A DNA stretch of 64,000 nt, taken from contig NZ_NCSU01000011.1 of NCBI RefSeq assembly GCF_002088945.1, positions 744,001 through 808,000 on the forward strand. The letters are read 5' to 3'. The notes under the pieces were generated by a model, which was given only the letters and a program-made list of their open reading frames with translations, did not search any database and was not told the DNA's origin. Made by a program: the position numbers and the translations under genes. Shown here in pieces: positions 24,890 through 34,271 of the stretch (the stretch's first letter is position 1; the number at the start of each line of letters is the position of its first letter). The DNA is from Henriciella pelagia. GTDB taxonomy: Bacteria > Pseudomonadota > Alphaproteobacteria > Caulobacterales > Hyphomonadaceae.

Positions 24890-25860
24890 CAGTCGTATTT
24901 AACCTTGGGATCGAGCAGCGCATACAGGATGTCCGCGATCAGATTGAAGATCACGATGAGCGTCGCGTAGATGATGAGGGCGCCCATGACGAGCGTGTAG
25001 TCCCGGTTGATCGCGCCATCCACGAAGTAGGACCCCATGCCCGGCAGGCCGAAGATCCGTTCGATGACGAGCGAGCCCGTCATGACGCGCGCCATTGCCG
25101 GACCGGCATAGGAGACAAGCGGCAGGATCGCCGATGGCAGGACGTGCCGGCGGATCACGGTACCTTCGGGCAGGCCTTTCGCGCGGGCGGTCCGCACGTG
25201 CGGAGACCGCATCGTCTCAATGATCGAAGCGCGCATCAGGCGCGAAATGATGGCGATCTGCGGCAGCGCCAGCGTCAGGACTGGCAATGTCATATTGTGA
25301 AAGCTCATCCCGATATTCGGATACTCGCCGAGACCGCCGACGGCGAACAGCCCGGCGCCCAGCGCAAAGGTCAGGATGAGTAGCGGCCCCGTCACAAATG
25401 TCGGAATGGATATGCCCGCCATGGCGAACCCCATCACCGTATAGTCGCCAGTCGTATTCTGGCGCAGGCCAGCAAACACGCCGAGCGCTGTGCCGACAAT
25501 GATCGCAACAAGCATCGACAGCGAGCCGATGGCCAGGCTGACAGGCAGGCCATCAGCGATGAGGTCATTCACGCTCTTGCCGAGCGTCTTCATCGACGGG
25601 CCAAAATCGCCCTGCAATACCCCGAGCAGATAGTCGGCAAACTGTTTCCAGAGCGGCTGATCCAGCCCGAATTTGGCCGCGATGGCCGCTTCGGTGGCGG
25701 CATTCAGCTTGCGTTCGCCGTCAAAAGGGCCGCCAGGTGCCAAACGCATCATGAAAAATGCAACAGCAATAATGACGAGCATGGTCGGAATGGCAAAGAG
25801 CAGTCGCCGGAAAACATAGGCCCACGGAACGCGGGAAAGGCTTCGCTGGAGGGCTGACAC
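24889..25860 (-). CDS. Peptide/oligopeptide ABC transporter permease, OppB/DppB type
   Basis: A protein of about 323 residues with six transmembrane helices. The first helix is followed by the OppB hallmark FFMMRLAPGGPFDGERKL, and the EAA loop is SPHVRTARAKGLPEGTVIRRHVLPS. I chose a GTG at 25860; the frame continues 29 codons upstream, but that stretch is Cys- and charge-rich and unlike the family. The ribosome site is weak. It pairs with the OppC-type gene, overlapping by one base. Confidence 0.88.
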   Translation of the reverse strand: MSALQRSLSRVPWAYVFRRLLFAIPTMLVIIAVAFFMMRLAPGGPFDGERKLNAATEAAIAAKFGLDQPLWKQFADYLLGVLQGDFGPSMKTLGKSVNDLIADGLPVSLAIGSLSMLVAIIVGTALGVFAGLRQNTTGDYTVMGFAMAGISIPTFVTGPLLILTFALGAGLFAVGGLGEYPNIGMSFHNMTLPVLTLALPQIAIISRLMRASIIETMRSPHVRTARAKGLPEGTVIRRHVLPSAILPLVSYAGPAMARVMTGSLVIERIFGLPGMGSYFVDGAINRDYTLVMGALIIYATLIVIFNLIADILYALLDPKVKYD

Positions 25861-25981
25861 GGGCGCGCTTTTCTCTCTACGTTGCAACTGGGACGAGATC
25901 GCACCTTGGCACTCGCCTTCATGCTTCCTAGGTTCACAGCCGAGCATAGCTTGTCAACGCTACATGACACCGGAGTAATTC

Positions 25982-26392
25982 ATGGCCGACATCCGCAAAG
26001 TGACAGACCATTTCTCGGTCGCGCCGCAAATCACAGAAGAGGATGTCGACGAAATTGCCACCGCCGGCTTCAAGACGATCGTGGCGAACCGCCCCGATGG
26101 CGAAGGCGGCGTCGACCAGCCCCGCATGGGTTCGATTCGCGCCCGGGCAGAAGAAAAGGGCCTGACTTTCGTCGCCCTGCCTTTCTCTGGTGCCCCGACC
26201 CCGGAAATTATCGAACGAACCCAGTCGATTCTCTCAGAGGCCCCGGCCCCGGTCCTGGCCTATTGCCGGACGGGAACACGCTCTATCACAGCCTGGGCGC
26301 TCGCACATGGCGGCCAGGGTATGGGCGAGGAAATCGTAGATGCTGCTGCAGGCGCAGGCTATGATCTGTCCAGCCTGGAGCGGTTGCTCTGA
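25982..26392 (+). CDS. DUF442 / TIGR01244 family phosphatase-like protein
   Basis: A protein of 136 residues. It starts with FSVAPQITEEDVDEIATAGFKTIVANRPDGE, the standard opening of the DUF442 (beta-lactamase hydrolase-like) family, and has the tyrosine-phosphatase loop CRTGTRS (CX5R) near residue 98. In other bacteria this domain occurs alone or fused to the persulfide dioxygenase Blh and is linked to sulfide handling. Here it stands alone, divergent from oppB. Confidence 0.87.
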   Translation: MADIRKVTDHFSVAPQITEEDVDEIATAGFKTIVANRPDGEGGVDQPRMGSIRARAEEKGLTFVALPFSGAPTPEIIERTQSILSEAPAPVLAYCRTGTRSITAWALAHGGQGMGEEIVDAAAGAGYDLSSLERLL

Positions 26393-26515
26393 TCACGGCG
26401 ACTTGTGCCATCGTGACACGATGCTCACATGACAAGCAGAGGTTAAGAGTTGAAACTCTGGCCGTGGCGTGCGATTCACGCCCATCTGCCTGAGGGGGCG
26501 CGAGGGAGTAGAAGT

Positions 26516-27451
26516 ATGTCGAGAAACTGGCTCACGGACTTCAAATATGAAGACGGTGCATGGCTCGTAAAGAAGACGGGCCACCGCGTGCCTGCCAATT
26601 TCCAGCTCGCCAACGATATTTTCACCTGGCTCACCTTCTACACACTCGCCCAGTCCTGGCGCACCTGGCGCCGGATCACCGGCCACAAGCGCCCGACCAT
26701 TGCCTTCCACCCGGACAAGCCGCGCCCCTGGTATTTCATCTGGCCTGTCATGCACGCCTCCGGCGCCAAACTGATTTCTGACGTTTCCAAGGCCGACATC
26801 GTTTTCCAGTTCGACGACTCGACCCTTGCCGATCACAGCGTCCCGCAGACGAAACCCGGTGCGAAGCTGGTGAATTTCGGCTGCAACGACATTTCCAAGT
26901 CCAAGGTCGCCGAAGCCTTCGAGCGCGCCGCCGGCTACAGCCTCAAGGTTGATCCCCTCATCTATGAAGGCCCGATGGTCGAGAAGTCGGAAAAGAATGC
27001 CTGTCATGATGGCCGGATCATTGAAGGCCCGATGGAGCCGATCGAAGACAAGACCTATCAGCGCCTGATCGACAATGAGATCGATGGGGGCCTGGTCGAG
27101 GATTTGCGCTGCTGCATTGTTGGCGGCGAACCGACTCTCGTTTTCCGCAAGCGCCGCGAACTCTCGCGCCGCTTCCTGAACGAGAATGCCCAAGTTTTGC
27201 TCGACGACCCTCGCAAATGCTACACGAGCGATGAAATTGACGTGATCAAGTCGTTTGCTGCAGATATTGGTCTGGATTGGGGCGGCGTTGATGTGTTACG
27301 CGACCGGGCTTCAGGCCGTATCTACATCGTGGACGCGAACAAGACGGATATGGGCCCGCCCGTGGCGTTGAAGCTTGGCGACAAGCTGAAATCAACCCGC
27401 CGCATGGCGCGCGCTTTTGTCACCGCGTTCACACCGAAACGGTCAGCCTAG
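26516..27451 (+). CDS. Hypothetical protein with ATP-grasp-like C-terminus
   Basis: A protein of 311 residues from the ATG at 26516 (MSRNWLTDFKYEDGAW), downstream of GGGAG. The N-terminal half has no recognised domain. The C-terminal segment IGLDWGGVDVLRDRASGRIYIVDANKTDMGP resembles the last ATP-grasp motif, in which an acidic residue and an Asn bind Mg-ATP, and FRKRRELSRRFLNEN could be the preceding strand and helix. A ligase or glutamyl/sugar-modifying role is possible but not shown. It lies 44 bases before an MBL-fold gene on the same strand. Confidence 0.6.
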   Translation: MSRNWLTDFKYEDGAWLVKKTGHRVPANFQLANDIFTWLTFYTLAQSWRTWRRITGHKRPTIAFHPDKPRPWYFIWPVMHASGAKLISDVSKADIVFQFDDSTLADHSVPQTKPGAKLVNFGCNDISKSKVAEAFERAAGYSLKVDPLIYEGPMVEKSEKNACHDGRIIEGPMEPIEDKTYQRLIDNEIDGGLVEDLRCCIVGGEPTLVFRKRRELSRRFLNENAQVLLDDPRKCYTSDEIDVIKSFAADIGLDWGGVDVLRDRASGRIYIVDANKTDMGPPVALKLGDKLKSTRRMARAFVTAFTPKRSA

Positions 27452-27494
27452 AATCGCCGTATTGGGCGAGATTGGAAACTGCCGAAGAGGTCCC

Positions 27495-28406
27495 ATGGGC
27501 ATCCCATTCATCAAGGACATCGACTTCGAATACGGAAAAGTCGAGCAGGTCTCCCCCCTCATCCGCCGCGTGATCGCCAACAATCCCGGCCCATTCACCT
27601 TTGTCGGCACCGGTGTCTACATTATCGGCCATGGCAAAGTCGCTGTGATCGATCCCGGCCCAATGCAGGAAGACCATTTCGAGGCCTTGAAGTCGGCCCT
27701 TGAAGGCGAGACTGTCACCCACGTCCTCGTCACGCACGGCCACTCCGACCATTCCCCGTTGGCCCAACCGCTGGCCGACTGGGCTGGCTGCAAGACCTAT
27801 GCGAAAAATTGCGGCGTTCCGACAGCCAAGGGAGAGCTTGGCTCGGCCGACGATCTCGGCTTCGAGCCGGACGTACAGGTTGGCGATGGCGATGTGATCT
27901 CGGGCCCGGGCTGGACGCTCGACGTCATCGAGACGCCGGGACACACCTGCAACCATATCTGCTTCGGCCTTCGCGAAGAGAATGCGTGCCTGACCGGCGA
28001 CCACATCATGGGCTGGTCGACAACTATTGTTGCGCCGCCCGATGGCGATATGGGCGACTATATGCGCTCGCTCGACAAGATCGAGGCACTCAATTTCGAC
28101 ATCCTGTGGCCGACCCACGGCTCGCCGATCCGCGAGGATGTCAACGGTTTCATCCAGGCCTATCGCCAGCACCGGCTGGACCGGGAAAGCGCAATCATCA
28201 AGCACCTGAAGGCGGGAGAGACCAACATTCCCCGCATGGTCGAAGTGATGTATGCCAACGTTGAAAAACGTCTGCATGCGGCTGCTGCCATGTCAGTTCT
28301 TGGTCACATGTTGAAACTCGTCGAGGACGGCATGGTCGAAACCACCGACGCCAACCCGACCACCCGCTCAGAATTCCACTGGAAAGCGCTGCAGAAGACG
28401 GCTTAG
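27495..28406 (+). CDS. MBL-fold metallo-hydrolase, LACTB2-like with winged-helix tail
   Basis: A protein of 303 residues from the ATG at 27495, with GAAGAGG 4 bases upstream. The metal site is visible as THGHSDHSP (HxHxDH), then ETPGHTCNH and LTGDHIMGW, with WPTHGSP near residue 205. The C-terminal 80 residues look like the winged-helix cap of LACTB2-type proteins, some of which are nucleases and others glyoxalase II-like. The substrate is unknown. It probably shares a transcript with the ATP-grasp-like gene. Confidence 0.85.
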   Translation: MGIPFIKDIDFEYGKVEQVSPLIRRVIANNPGPFTFVGTGVYIIGHGKVAVIDPGPMQEDHFEALKSALEGETVTHVLVTHGHSDHSPLAQPLADWAGCKTYAKNCGVPTAKGELGSADDLGFEPDVQVGDGDVISGPGWTLDVIETPGHTCNHICFGLREENACLTGDHIMGWSTTIVAPPDGDMGDYMRSLDKIEALNFDILWPTHGSPIREDVNGFIQAYRQHRLDRESAIIKHLKAGETNIPRMVEVMYANVEKRLHAAAAMSVLGHMLKLVEDGMVETTDANPTTRSEFHWKALQKTA

Positions 28407-29104
28407 GCGTCAAAAACCAGCCGCTTCGCAATCGCTCTCACCATCTCAACCCGCCCCGGCCCGGCCTTGTTGACGAGCGCCCAGTAGCGCTCAAGCGTTT
28501 CAGGGTCCGCCTTGGCTGGATCACCACTATCAAAGGGCGGTTGCGGATCGTACTCGACCGAGAGCTGGACGAATTTCGCGTGCGCCTCACCGCGGATTTC
28601 GGAGATGAGCCGCAGGCCGAAATCAATTCCCGACGTCACGCCGCCGCCCGTCACGCGGTTGCGGTCGACAACGACGCGCTCTTTCACTGGGGTCGCTCCG
28701 AAGAAGGCAAGCTGCTCATGTGACGCCCAGTGCGTCGTCGCGCGGTAGCCCTTGAGCAGGCCTGCCGCTCCCAGAACCAGCGCGCCGGTACACACGCTCG
28801 TCACCCAGTCTGCGCCCTCCCCGACCCTGCGGACCCAGTCGAGCGTCGCGCCATCCTGCATCGCGTCGACGGTGCCAAAGCCTCCGGGCACGCAGAGGAT
28901 GTCGGCCGTCGTGAGATCAGCGAATGTGGTTGTCGGGTGCAGCGGGAAACCGGAATCGGTTGGCACGGGGTCCATCGTCCTGCCGACAAGATGGACCGTC
29001 GCATTGCCGAGGCGCGAGAGCACCTGCGCCGGGCCTGTCAGGTCGAGCTGGGTGATGTTGGGAAAGATCGGGAATGCGATGGAAATCGGAGAAAATTCGG
29101 GCAT
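28403..29104 (-). CDS. DJ-1/PfpI superfamily protein, isonitrile hydratase-like
   Basis: A protein of 233 residues. LDLTGPAQVL near the N-terminus and the nucleophile elbow SVCTGALVLGAAGLL (Cys about 106) match the cyclohexyl-isocyanide hydratase branch of the DJ-1/PfpI family, where the Asp and Cys act in hydration of isonitriles to formamides. The branch also includes amidase-like regulators, but there is no AraC helix-turn-helix here. It converges with the MBL gene, sharing four bases at the stops. Confidence 0.8.
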   Translation of the reverse strand: MPEFSPISIAFPIFPNITQLDLTGPAQVLSRLGNATVHLVGRTMDPVPTDSGFPLHPTTTFADLTTADILCVPGGFGTVDAMQDGATLDWVRRVGEGADWVTSVCTGALVLGAAGLLKGYRATTHWASHEQLAFFGATPVKERVVVDRNRVTGGGVTSGIDFGLRLISEIRGEAHAKFVQLSVEYDPQPPFDSGDPAKADPETLERYWALVNKAGPGRVEMVRAIAKRLVFDA

Positions 29105-29331
29105 GGGCGCCCTCTCTTGCCTAGAGGTTCACGCCCAGACGCCCGGCTTTGAATCGCTGCGCTCCCCGGTGGTGATCCACCTCATGCGTCAGTTACGCGG
29201 CTCGTTCACACTACCCAATTTTCGCCCGCCCGTCGATCTCAATTCAAGCGTCGCCCTCGACCGCGCAGCGGTTTGAGGGTCCGGCTTCTGACGCGCGCAG
29301 GGCTGGATGGAATGAGGAATCAGGAGTTGGG

Positions 29332-29361
29332 CTCCCAGATGAGCCTATGGCTCATCGGGAG
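29332..29361. other. Long hairpin in intergenic region
   Basis: CTCCC-a-GATGAGCC-TAT-GGCTCATC-GGGAG forms a 13-base-pair stem with a single bulged A, 35 bases after the DUF1499 stop. There is no T-run on either side, so it is a possible RNA stabiliser or weak terminator for the minus-strand gene. The rest of the 29105-29396 spacer shows nothing recognisable. Confidence 0.45.
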
Positions 29362-29396
29362 TGACGCGAGACAGCAGCGTAGAAAGCGGGCTTTCG

Positions 29397-30293
29397 CTAA
29401 GGCTCCAGCCGCCCATTCGCGCGGTCGGCGAGTTCATCCATGAAGGCAGACACCCGCCGCGCATTTGCGCCAAGATCAGAGAGACCGACACGGCTGACGG
29501 AGCGCATATCCACCCGCGTTGCGCCATCGACAGCACGGATGCGCACGGCGATGTCGTCCTTGAATCCGAACCATCCGGTCGTGGCTGTGGCTTCGAGCAT
29601 GGTCTGCTGGACATCCTCTCCTGTTTCCGGACGGGTAAATATTGCCCAACCTCGGGCTTCGGCGATACGGGTCGCATAGGAGGCGATCTCACCTGGCGAC
29701 TGGTCGAAATAGAGCGGCTCGATCGGCCTGCGATAGGCAGGCGCGACTTCGTCGCCATCGACCATTTTCGGATTTTCGGCCTCTTCCTGGACTTCCGATA
29801 CCAGACGCCCGCCCATGCCGGGCCAGCGCGCATTCGCTGCTTCGGGAATCACGGGTTCATCCTGAACCGGGTTCATTGCCGCATCCGTTTTGCGCTGCGC
29901 CAGCAAGGCTTCGGAGAAGCGGACAGGATCGCTCCAGTCAGTCTGGATATCATGAATCGGCGGAAGGCTTGCGGCCTGCGCACCAAAACCGATCAAGCGG
30001 AACAGGAGCATCAGCGCGATCAGTAGAGCCGCCAGTGAAAGGATCGCGGGCTGTACGCGCGGCGCCTTGATGAAGGCGATTACGAAGGCGATCACGGCGA
30101 TACCGACTGACAGGAAGGCAACATAGCGCCCCCAGGCGATTGTCATCTTGCCGAGCCCGAACTGCCAGCCCCAGAGGCCATATTTCGAGCCGAGGGCAGC
30201 CGCAGCGAACCACAGCACGGCAAGGATGGAAATCACCAGTGCGGCACCGGCCAGTTTCAACCGCCATCCGGCTGACGGAGCAGTTTCACTCAT
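29397..30293 (-). CDS. Membrane protein with DUF1499 domain
   Basis: A protein of 298 residues. Three transmembrane helices fill the first 100 residues (about 11-35, 52-75, 80-100). The soluble remainder matches DUF1499, including the conserved end VDMRSVSRVGLSDLGANARRVSAFMDEL. The function of this family, frequent in alphaproteobacteria and also found in chloroplast-containing organisms, is unknown. It lies about 100 bases downstream of the acyl-CoA ligase terminator region on the other side, in its own unit. Confidence 0.82.
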   Translation of the reverse strand: MSETAPSAGWRLKLAGAALVISILAVLWFAAAALGSKYGLWGWQFGLGKMTIAWGRYVAFLSVGIAVIAFVIAFIKAPRVQPAILSLAALLIALMLLFRLIGFGAQAASLPPIHDIQTDWSDPVRFSEALLAQRKTDAAMNPVQDEPVIPEAANARWPGMGGRLVSEVQEEAENPKMVDGDEVAPAYRRPIEPLYFDQSPGEIASYATRIAEARGWAIFTRPETGEDVQQTMLEATATTGWFGFKDDIAVRIRAVDGATRVDMRSVSRVGLSDLGANARRVSAFMDELADRANGRLEP

Positions 30294-30310
30294 TCGTTCC
30301 TCCCTCTCGC

Positions 30311-30355
30311 CAAAAACATATCAGCGCCCGAACACATATCGTGGCGGGCGCTGAT
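30311..30355 (-). terminator. Intrinsic terminator after the acyl-CoA ligase
   Basis: On the minus strand ATCAGCGCCCG pairs perfectly with CGGGCGCTGAT (11 base pairs, 14-base loop) and is followed by ATGTTTTTG. It ends the ligase transcript before the DUF1499 gene. Confidence 0.85.
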
Positions 30356-30398
30356 AGCAAGGCGAAGTCATCGCCGGCACTACGGCGAAACGCAGGCG

Positions 30399-32027
30399 TC
30401 AGGCGGTCGGCAGTTTGTAATCCTTGAACATTTCGCGGAGCTTCAGCTTGTTGATCTTGCCGGTCGCACCGAGCGGGATTTCGTCGACAAACTGGACATC
30501 ATCCGGCGTCCACCATTTCGCGATCTTGCCCTCGAGCTGTTGCAGCACTTCTTCCTTGCTCGGCTTCTCGCCGGGAGCGGGCTGTACGATCAGCAACGGC
30601 CGCTCATCCCATTTCGGGTGGTAGATCCCGATGGCAGCGGCGTTAGCCACCTTTGGATGACCGACGGCAAAGTTCTCAATGTCGATGGACGAGATCCACT
30701 CTCCGCCAGACTTGATAACATCCTTGGCGCGATCAGTGATCTGCATGGTCGAATGTTCATCGAGATTGGCAACATCACCAGTATCAAACCAGCCGTCGTC
30801 GTCCAGGACTTCGCCGCCATCACCTTTGAAATAGGCTTTGGACACAGCGGGGCCACGGCAAAGAAGACGGCCCGACGCCTTGCCGTCGCGCGGCAGCTCC
30901 TTGCCTTCGTCATCGACGATCTTCAGTTCCACGCCGAAGGGTGGGCGCCCCTGCTTCAGCTTGTAGGCGATCTTCTCGTCATGCGAGGCATCGGCGAGTG
31001 CCGGCGGCAGCGCGCCGAGCGAGCCCATTGGCGACAGCTCGGTCATGCCCCATGCGTGGAACACCTCGACATCATAGTCTTCCTCGAAGGCACGCAGGAT
31101 CTTCTCCGGAACGGCCGATCCGCCGATAACCACCTTCTTCAGGTAAGGCAGTTTGAGGTCATTCTCCTGAAGATAGGTCAGCAGCATCAGCCAGACGGTC
31201 GGCACGGCGGCCGTAATCGTGACCTTTTCCTTGTCGAGCAGTTCATAGATCGCCTTGCCCGACATGTCCGCGCCAGGCATCACCATTTTCGCGCCGGTGG
31301 CCGGACAGGAAAAGGCAAGCCCCCACGCATTGGCGTGGAACATCGGGACGACAGGCATCAGCGTATCATTCGCGCCCATGCCAATCGTATCAACGCCCAT
31401 CGTGATCATGGTGTGCAGCACATTCGACCGGTGCGAGTAGAGCACGCCTTTCGGATTGCCCGTCGTGCCGGAGGTGTAGCACAGTCCGCAAGCGGTCTGC
31501 TCATCGAAATTGCCCCACTCGACATCTGTTGAGCGCCCATCGATCCAGAGTTCGAAATTCACCGCGCCGAGCGAATTCTCCGGCATATGCTCGGGATCAC
31601 ACATGATGATGAACTTTTCGACGGTCTCAAGCTGCGATTTGGCAGCTTCGACGAGTGGCAGGAATGTCGTATCGAAAATCAGGATGCGGTCTTCAGCGTG
31701 ATTGGCGATCCAGGCGATCTGGTCCGGATGCAGGCGCGGATTGACCGTGTGCAGCACAGCGCCGATCCCCATCGTGCCGAACCACGCCTCCATGTGGCGC
31801 GATGTATTCCAGGCGAGCGTTGCGACCCGGTCGCCGAGCTTGATACCCTCATCCAGCAGCGCAGAAGATACCTGTTTTGCCCGTTGGCGCAGCGTCCTGT
31901 AATTGGTTCGCTGAAACTCGCCGGTCTCCACCGAGCGCGTGACGATCTCGCGGCTACCGTGATTGTGAGCGGCATGGTCAAGCACCTTGTCGACCGTCAT
32001 CTGCCAGTCCTGCATCAGACCTTGCAT
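30399..32027 (-). CDS. Long/medium-chain fatty acid-CoA ligase (AMP-forming)
   Basis: A protein of 542 residues from the ATG at 32027 ([20 protein letters not shown]), with GGGAGG 6 bases upstream. The frame extends 52 codons further without support. The adenylation-domain motifs are [13 protein letters not shown] (P-loop), [20 protein letters not shown] and the catalytic-lysine motif [11 protein letters not shown]. The overall form (AlkK-like start, [12 protein letters not shown]) suits medium- to long-chain acyl-CoA synthetases feeding beta-oxidation. The acyl-CoA dehydrogenase and enoyl-CoA hydratase elsewhere in the window act in the same pathway. Confidence 0.92.
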   Translation of the reverse strand: MQGLMQDWQMTVDKVLDHAAHNHGSREIVTRSVETGEFQRTNYRTLRQRAKQVSSALLDEGIKLGDRVATLAWNTSRHMEAWFGTMGIGAVLHTVNPRLHPDQIAWIANHAEDRILIFDTTFLPLVEAAKSQLETVEKFIIMCDPEHMPENSLGAVNFELWIDGRSTDVEWGNFDEQTACGLCYTSGTTGNPKGVLYSHRSNVLHTMITMGVDTIGMGANDTLMPVVPMFHANAWGLAFSCPATGAKMVMPGADMSGKAIYELLDKEKVTITAAVPTVWLMLLTYLQENDLKLPYLKKVVIGGSAVPEKILRAFEEDYDVEVFHAWGMTELSPMGSLGALPPALADASHDEKIAYKLKQGRPPFGVELKIVDDEGKELPRDGKASGRLLCRGPAVSKAYFKGDGGEVLDDDGWFDTGDVANLDEHSTMQITDRAKDVIKSGGEWISSIDIENFAVGHPKVANAAAIGIYHPKWDERPLLIVQPAPGEKPSKEEVLQQLEGKIAKWWTPDDVQFVDEIPLGATGKINKLKLREMFKDYKLPTA

Positions 32028-32130
32028 GGTATTCCTCCCGATTTTTTCTGCCTCTGGCGGTTTGCCCAGCGTGCACTTCCTTTTATGACCCCTTAGCACC
32101 TGCAGCAAGCTAAGGAAGGCCGCTTCCGGC

Positions 32131-33147
32131 ATGAAATATTTCAGATTTATTCCGTCTTGTGTCGCAAGTATCGCATTTCTCACAGCCTGCCAGCCGGCTG
32201 AGGACGGCCTTCAGCCCCTCAGCGATCCTGAGGCGCCCGAAACAGTGTCCGAAGCGCCTTTGCCAGAAATTGCTGATGAAGAGCCCCTGCCACCGATCCA
32301 GAGGGCGGCACTGCCGGAAACCATGGACTGCGTCCGGCAAGCGGGCGGCCTCCTTATCGCCACGCACCGCGGCGGTCCGGCATATGGCTACCCGGAAAAC
32401 GCGATTGCGACGCTTGATTATGCCCTCTCCAAAGGCGCGCACATCATGGAAGTTGACGTTGCCGAGAGCCGCGACGGGCAACTCTTCCTCATGCATGACC
32501 GCACGCTTGGCCGCACCACCACTGGCCGCGGCCCCGTTGCCGACGCTGACTGGGACGAGATCAGCCAGCTGAAACTGGTTGATGAACTCGGGACGGTAAC
32601 GGCTTTCGAACCGCCGACGCTCGAAACCGCGCTCGCCTGGGCTGTCGAGACAGGAGCGATCCTGGAGCTGGACCGAAAGGAAACGACGAGTTTCCGCAAC
32701 ATCATCGAAGCGGTCCGGGAAACTCGCGCCGAGGACAATGTCATCATCATCACCTACACGGATGAAGAAGCCTTGCAGGTCGCAAAGCTCGCACCGGAGC
32801 TGATGATGACCGCCGGCATCGGGAACCGTGATCATGAAGCCCGCATGATGGAGGCAGGGCTCAATCCGGACATGCTCATCGCCTGGACTGGCACGAACCG
32901 GCCCAGTCCCGGCAAGTGGCAAGGTCTTGCCAGCAAGGGGATCGAGAGCGCCTTCGGCACACTCGGCCGGAAAGGCGAACGCCTGGATGACCAGTATTGG
33001 GCCGATGGCGACCCGTCCGAATATGAGGCGTTTGTCGAGGGTGGACTGGTCCTGCTCGCCACCGATGAGCCCTACAAGCTGCTCGCGCTTGACGGCCCCA
33101 TCGGCGAGGCCATCCATACGGCTGACAGGGAATGCTTCGGCGGGTGA
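32131..33147 (+). CDS. Glycerophosphodiester phosphodiesterase, lipoprotein
   Basis: A protein of 338 residues. A lipoprotein signal ends at SIAFLTAC (Cys20), followed by an acidic Pro/Glu-rich linker to about residue 60. The GDPD TIM barrel shows the catalytic pair THRGG ... HDRTLGRTTTGRG and the metal-binding EVDVAESRDGQ. It would hydrolyse glycerophosphodiesters to glycerol 3-phosphate and an alcohol, on the periplasmic side. It is divergent from the acyl-CoA ligase. Confidence 0.9.
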   Translation: MKYFRFIPSCVASIAFLTACQPAEDGLQPLSDPEAPETVSEAPLPEIADEEPLPPIQRAALPETMDCVRQAGGLLIATHRGGPAYGYPENAIATLDYALSKGAHIMEVDVAESRDGQLFLMHDRTLGRTTTGRGPVADADWDEISQLKLVDELGTVTAFEPPTLETALAWAVETGAILELDRKETTSFRNIIEAVRETRAEDNVIIITYTDEEALQVAKLAPELMMTAGIGNRDHEARMMEAGLNPDMLIAWTGTNRPSPGKWQGLASKGIESAFGTLGRKGERLDDQYWADGDPSEYEAFVEGGLVLLATDEPYKLLALDGPIGEAIHTADRECFGG

Positions 33148-33364
33148 TTTTGCCCTGATGGCTTGACGCCTTCTCCGGTTCGGACTAGTTGCCCGGCCGA
33201 GGTGAGAGACGCCTGCCGTTCGCGAAGCCCCTTGGCTTCAGGGTGAAGATCTCCGGGCCAATGCCCGATATTTCGACAAACAGACCCTTCACGATCAGAA
33301 GACCGGTCTGCGGCAAGGCGAACATCCGCAATTCGATACCGGGCTGACACTGAAAGGTCAGACA

Positions 33365-33814
33365 ATGACACATGCCATCACCACACGCGCCCAAGCCAAA
33401 GCGCGGGCGCGCGAAATCCGGTCAGAACACGCCAGAGCAGGCAGGTCGCTGAGCCACGCCCATGCACTGGAGTCTGTCGCCCATGAGCTAGGGTACCGCG
33501 ACTGGAACACCGCCTCGGCCCGCCTCTCGAACCAGCCGGACATCCCTCTGCAGGTTGGTGAACGCGTTTCCGGGAAATACCTGAAGCAGGCCTTTACGGG
33601 CAGGGTCCACGCTGTTCGCGAACTTGCGGAGGGGATGGGCTATGACGTCACGCTTCACTTCGACGAGCCGGTCGATGTCGTTGAGTTCGAAAGCTTTTCC
33701 GGATTGCGGCAGCGCGTATCGGCAATGATCTCTGAAGATGGCGTGTCCTGGGCCAAGACGAGCGACGGTATTCCCCACCTGATTGTGGCAAGAGAGGATG
33801 CGGCGATCATCTAG
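33365..33814 (+). CDS. Glyoxalase-related small protein
   Basis: A protein of 149 residues. LSHAHALESVAHELGYRDWNTASARL is the hallmark of a family annotated as glyoxalase-superfamily/related proteins (PF20066 type), whose helical N-terminal part is followed by a beta-rich C-terminal part (YDVTLHFDEPVDVVEFESF). No biochemical function is established. The ribosome site is AAAGG about 7 bases before the ATG. The 217-base spacer to the GDPD gene contains only a TTGACG that could be a -35 box. Confidence 0.75.
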   Translation: MTHAITTRAQAKARAREIRSEHARAGRSLSHAHALESVAHELGYRDWNTASARLSNQPDIPLQVGERVSGKYLKQAFTGRVHAVRELAEGMGYDVTLHFDEPVDVVEFESFSGLRQRVSAMISEDGVSWAKTSDGIPHLIVAREDAAII

Positions 33815-34106
33815 AGGCGGCCCAACTTAAACGCAAACAGCACTTTGGGCACCGGATCCGGATACATCTCAATGACTACGACAGCACACACCAACTTTGG
33901 CAAAGGTTTGAATTTCTACCACAATATTCCAAATCTGGGACTTGCTGACAATTTCCCTGAAATTTCGACACTGTGGCAACCGAATTTTCATACTTTTAAT
34001 CGATAGGTTTACTTGGGCTGACGATCTGGGGCAGCAATCAAAACCTGCTCCGGTGTTTTGAATATTTGGGGTACGCTTGGTATTCTTGTTTAAAGAGATA
34101 TACAAG
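33815..34106. other. A+T-rich intergenic stretch with possible 44-codon ORF
   Basis: This 292-base stretch is clearly richer in A+T than its surroundings (33890-34070). An ATG at 33872 opens a 44-codon frame ending at 34006 (starts MTTTAHTNFGKGLNFY), with no ribosome site. It may be a decayed gene fragment or a promoter region for the desaturase unit. No repeat or RNA was recognised. Confidence 0.35.
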
Positions 34107-34271
34107 GTGAGTCCGCTCATCTTTGCTTTCGGTTTTCTTGCGCCATTGTTCGCGCAATTGATCGAACGCATGGGGGCACCAACACCTCTTGGCCTGACGT
34201 CGCTGACGATGGGCTTCGTGGTTGCGGGTCTACTCGGGATTCCTGCACAGATCAGGGGGCGATGGATCTGA
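34107..34271 (+). CDS. Small membrane protein upstream of desaturase
   Basis: A protein of about 54 residues from a GTG at 34107, with AAAGAG 9 bases upstream. It has two hydrophobic segments (PLIFAFGFLAPLFAQLIERM and LGLTSLTMGFVVAGLLGI), a compact two-helix membrane protein. Its last 10 bases overlap the start of the desaturase gene, so the two are translationally coupled and may interact. Upstream TTG starts would add ten residues. No family recognised. Confidence 0.55.
   Translation: MSPLIFAFGFLAPLFAQLIERMGAPTPLGLTSLTMGFVVAGLLGIPAQIRGRWI

Noticed and set aside
29332..29361. Long hairpin as a terminator for the DUF1499 gene
   Set aside because: The stem is strong but there is no T-run on either strand, so it is reported only as a hairpin.
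33185..33394. 69-codon leftward frame overlapping the start of the glyoxalase-related gene
   Set aside because: Overlaps a better-supported gene start, with no clear ribosome site; composition is not distinctive.
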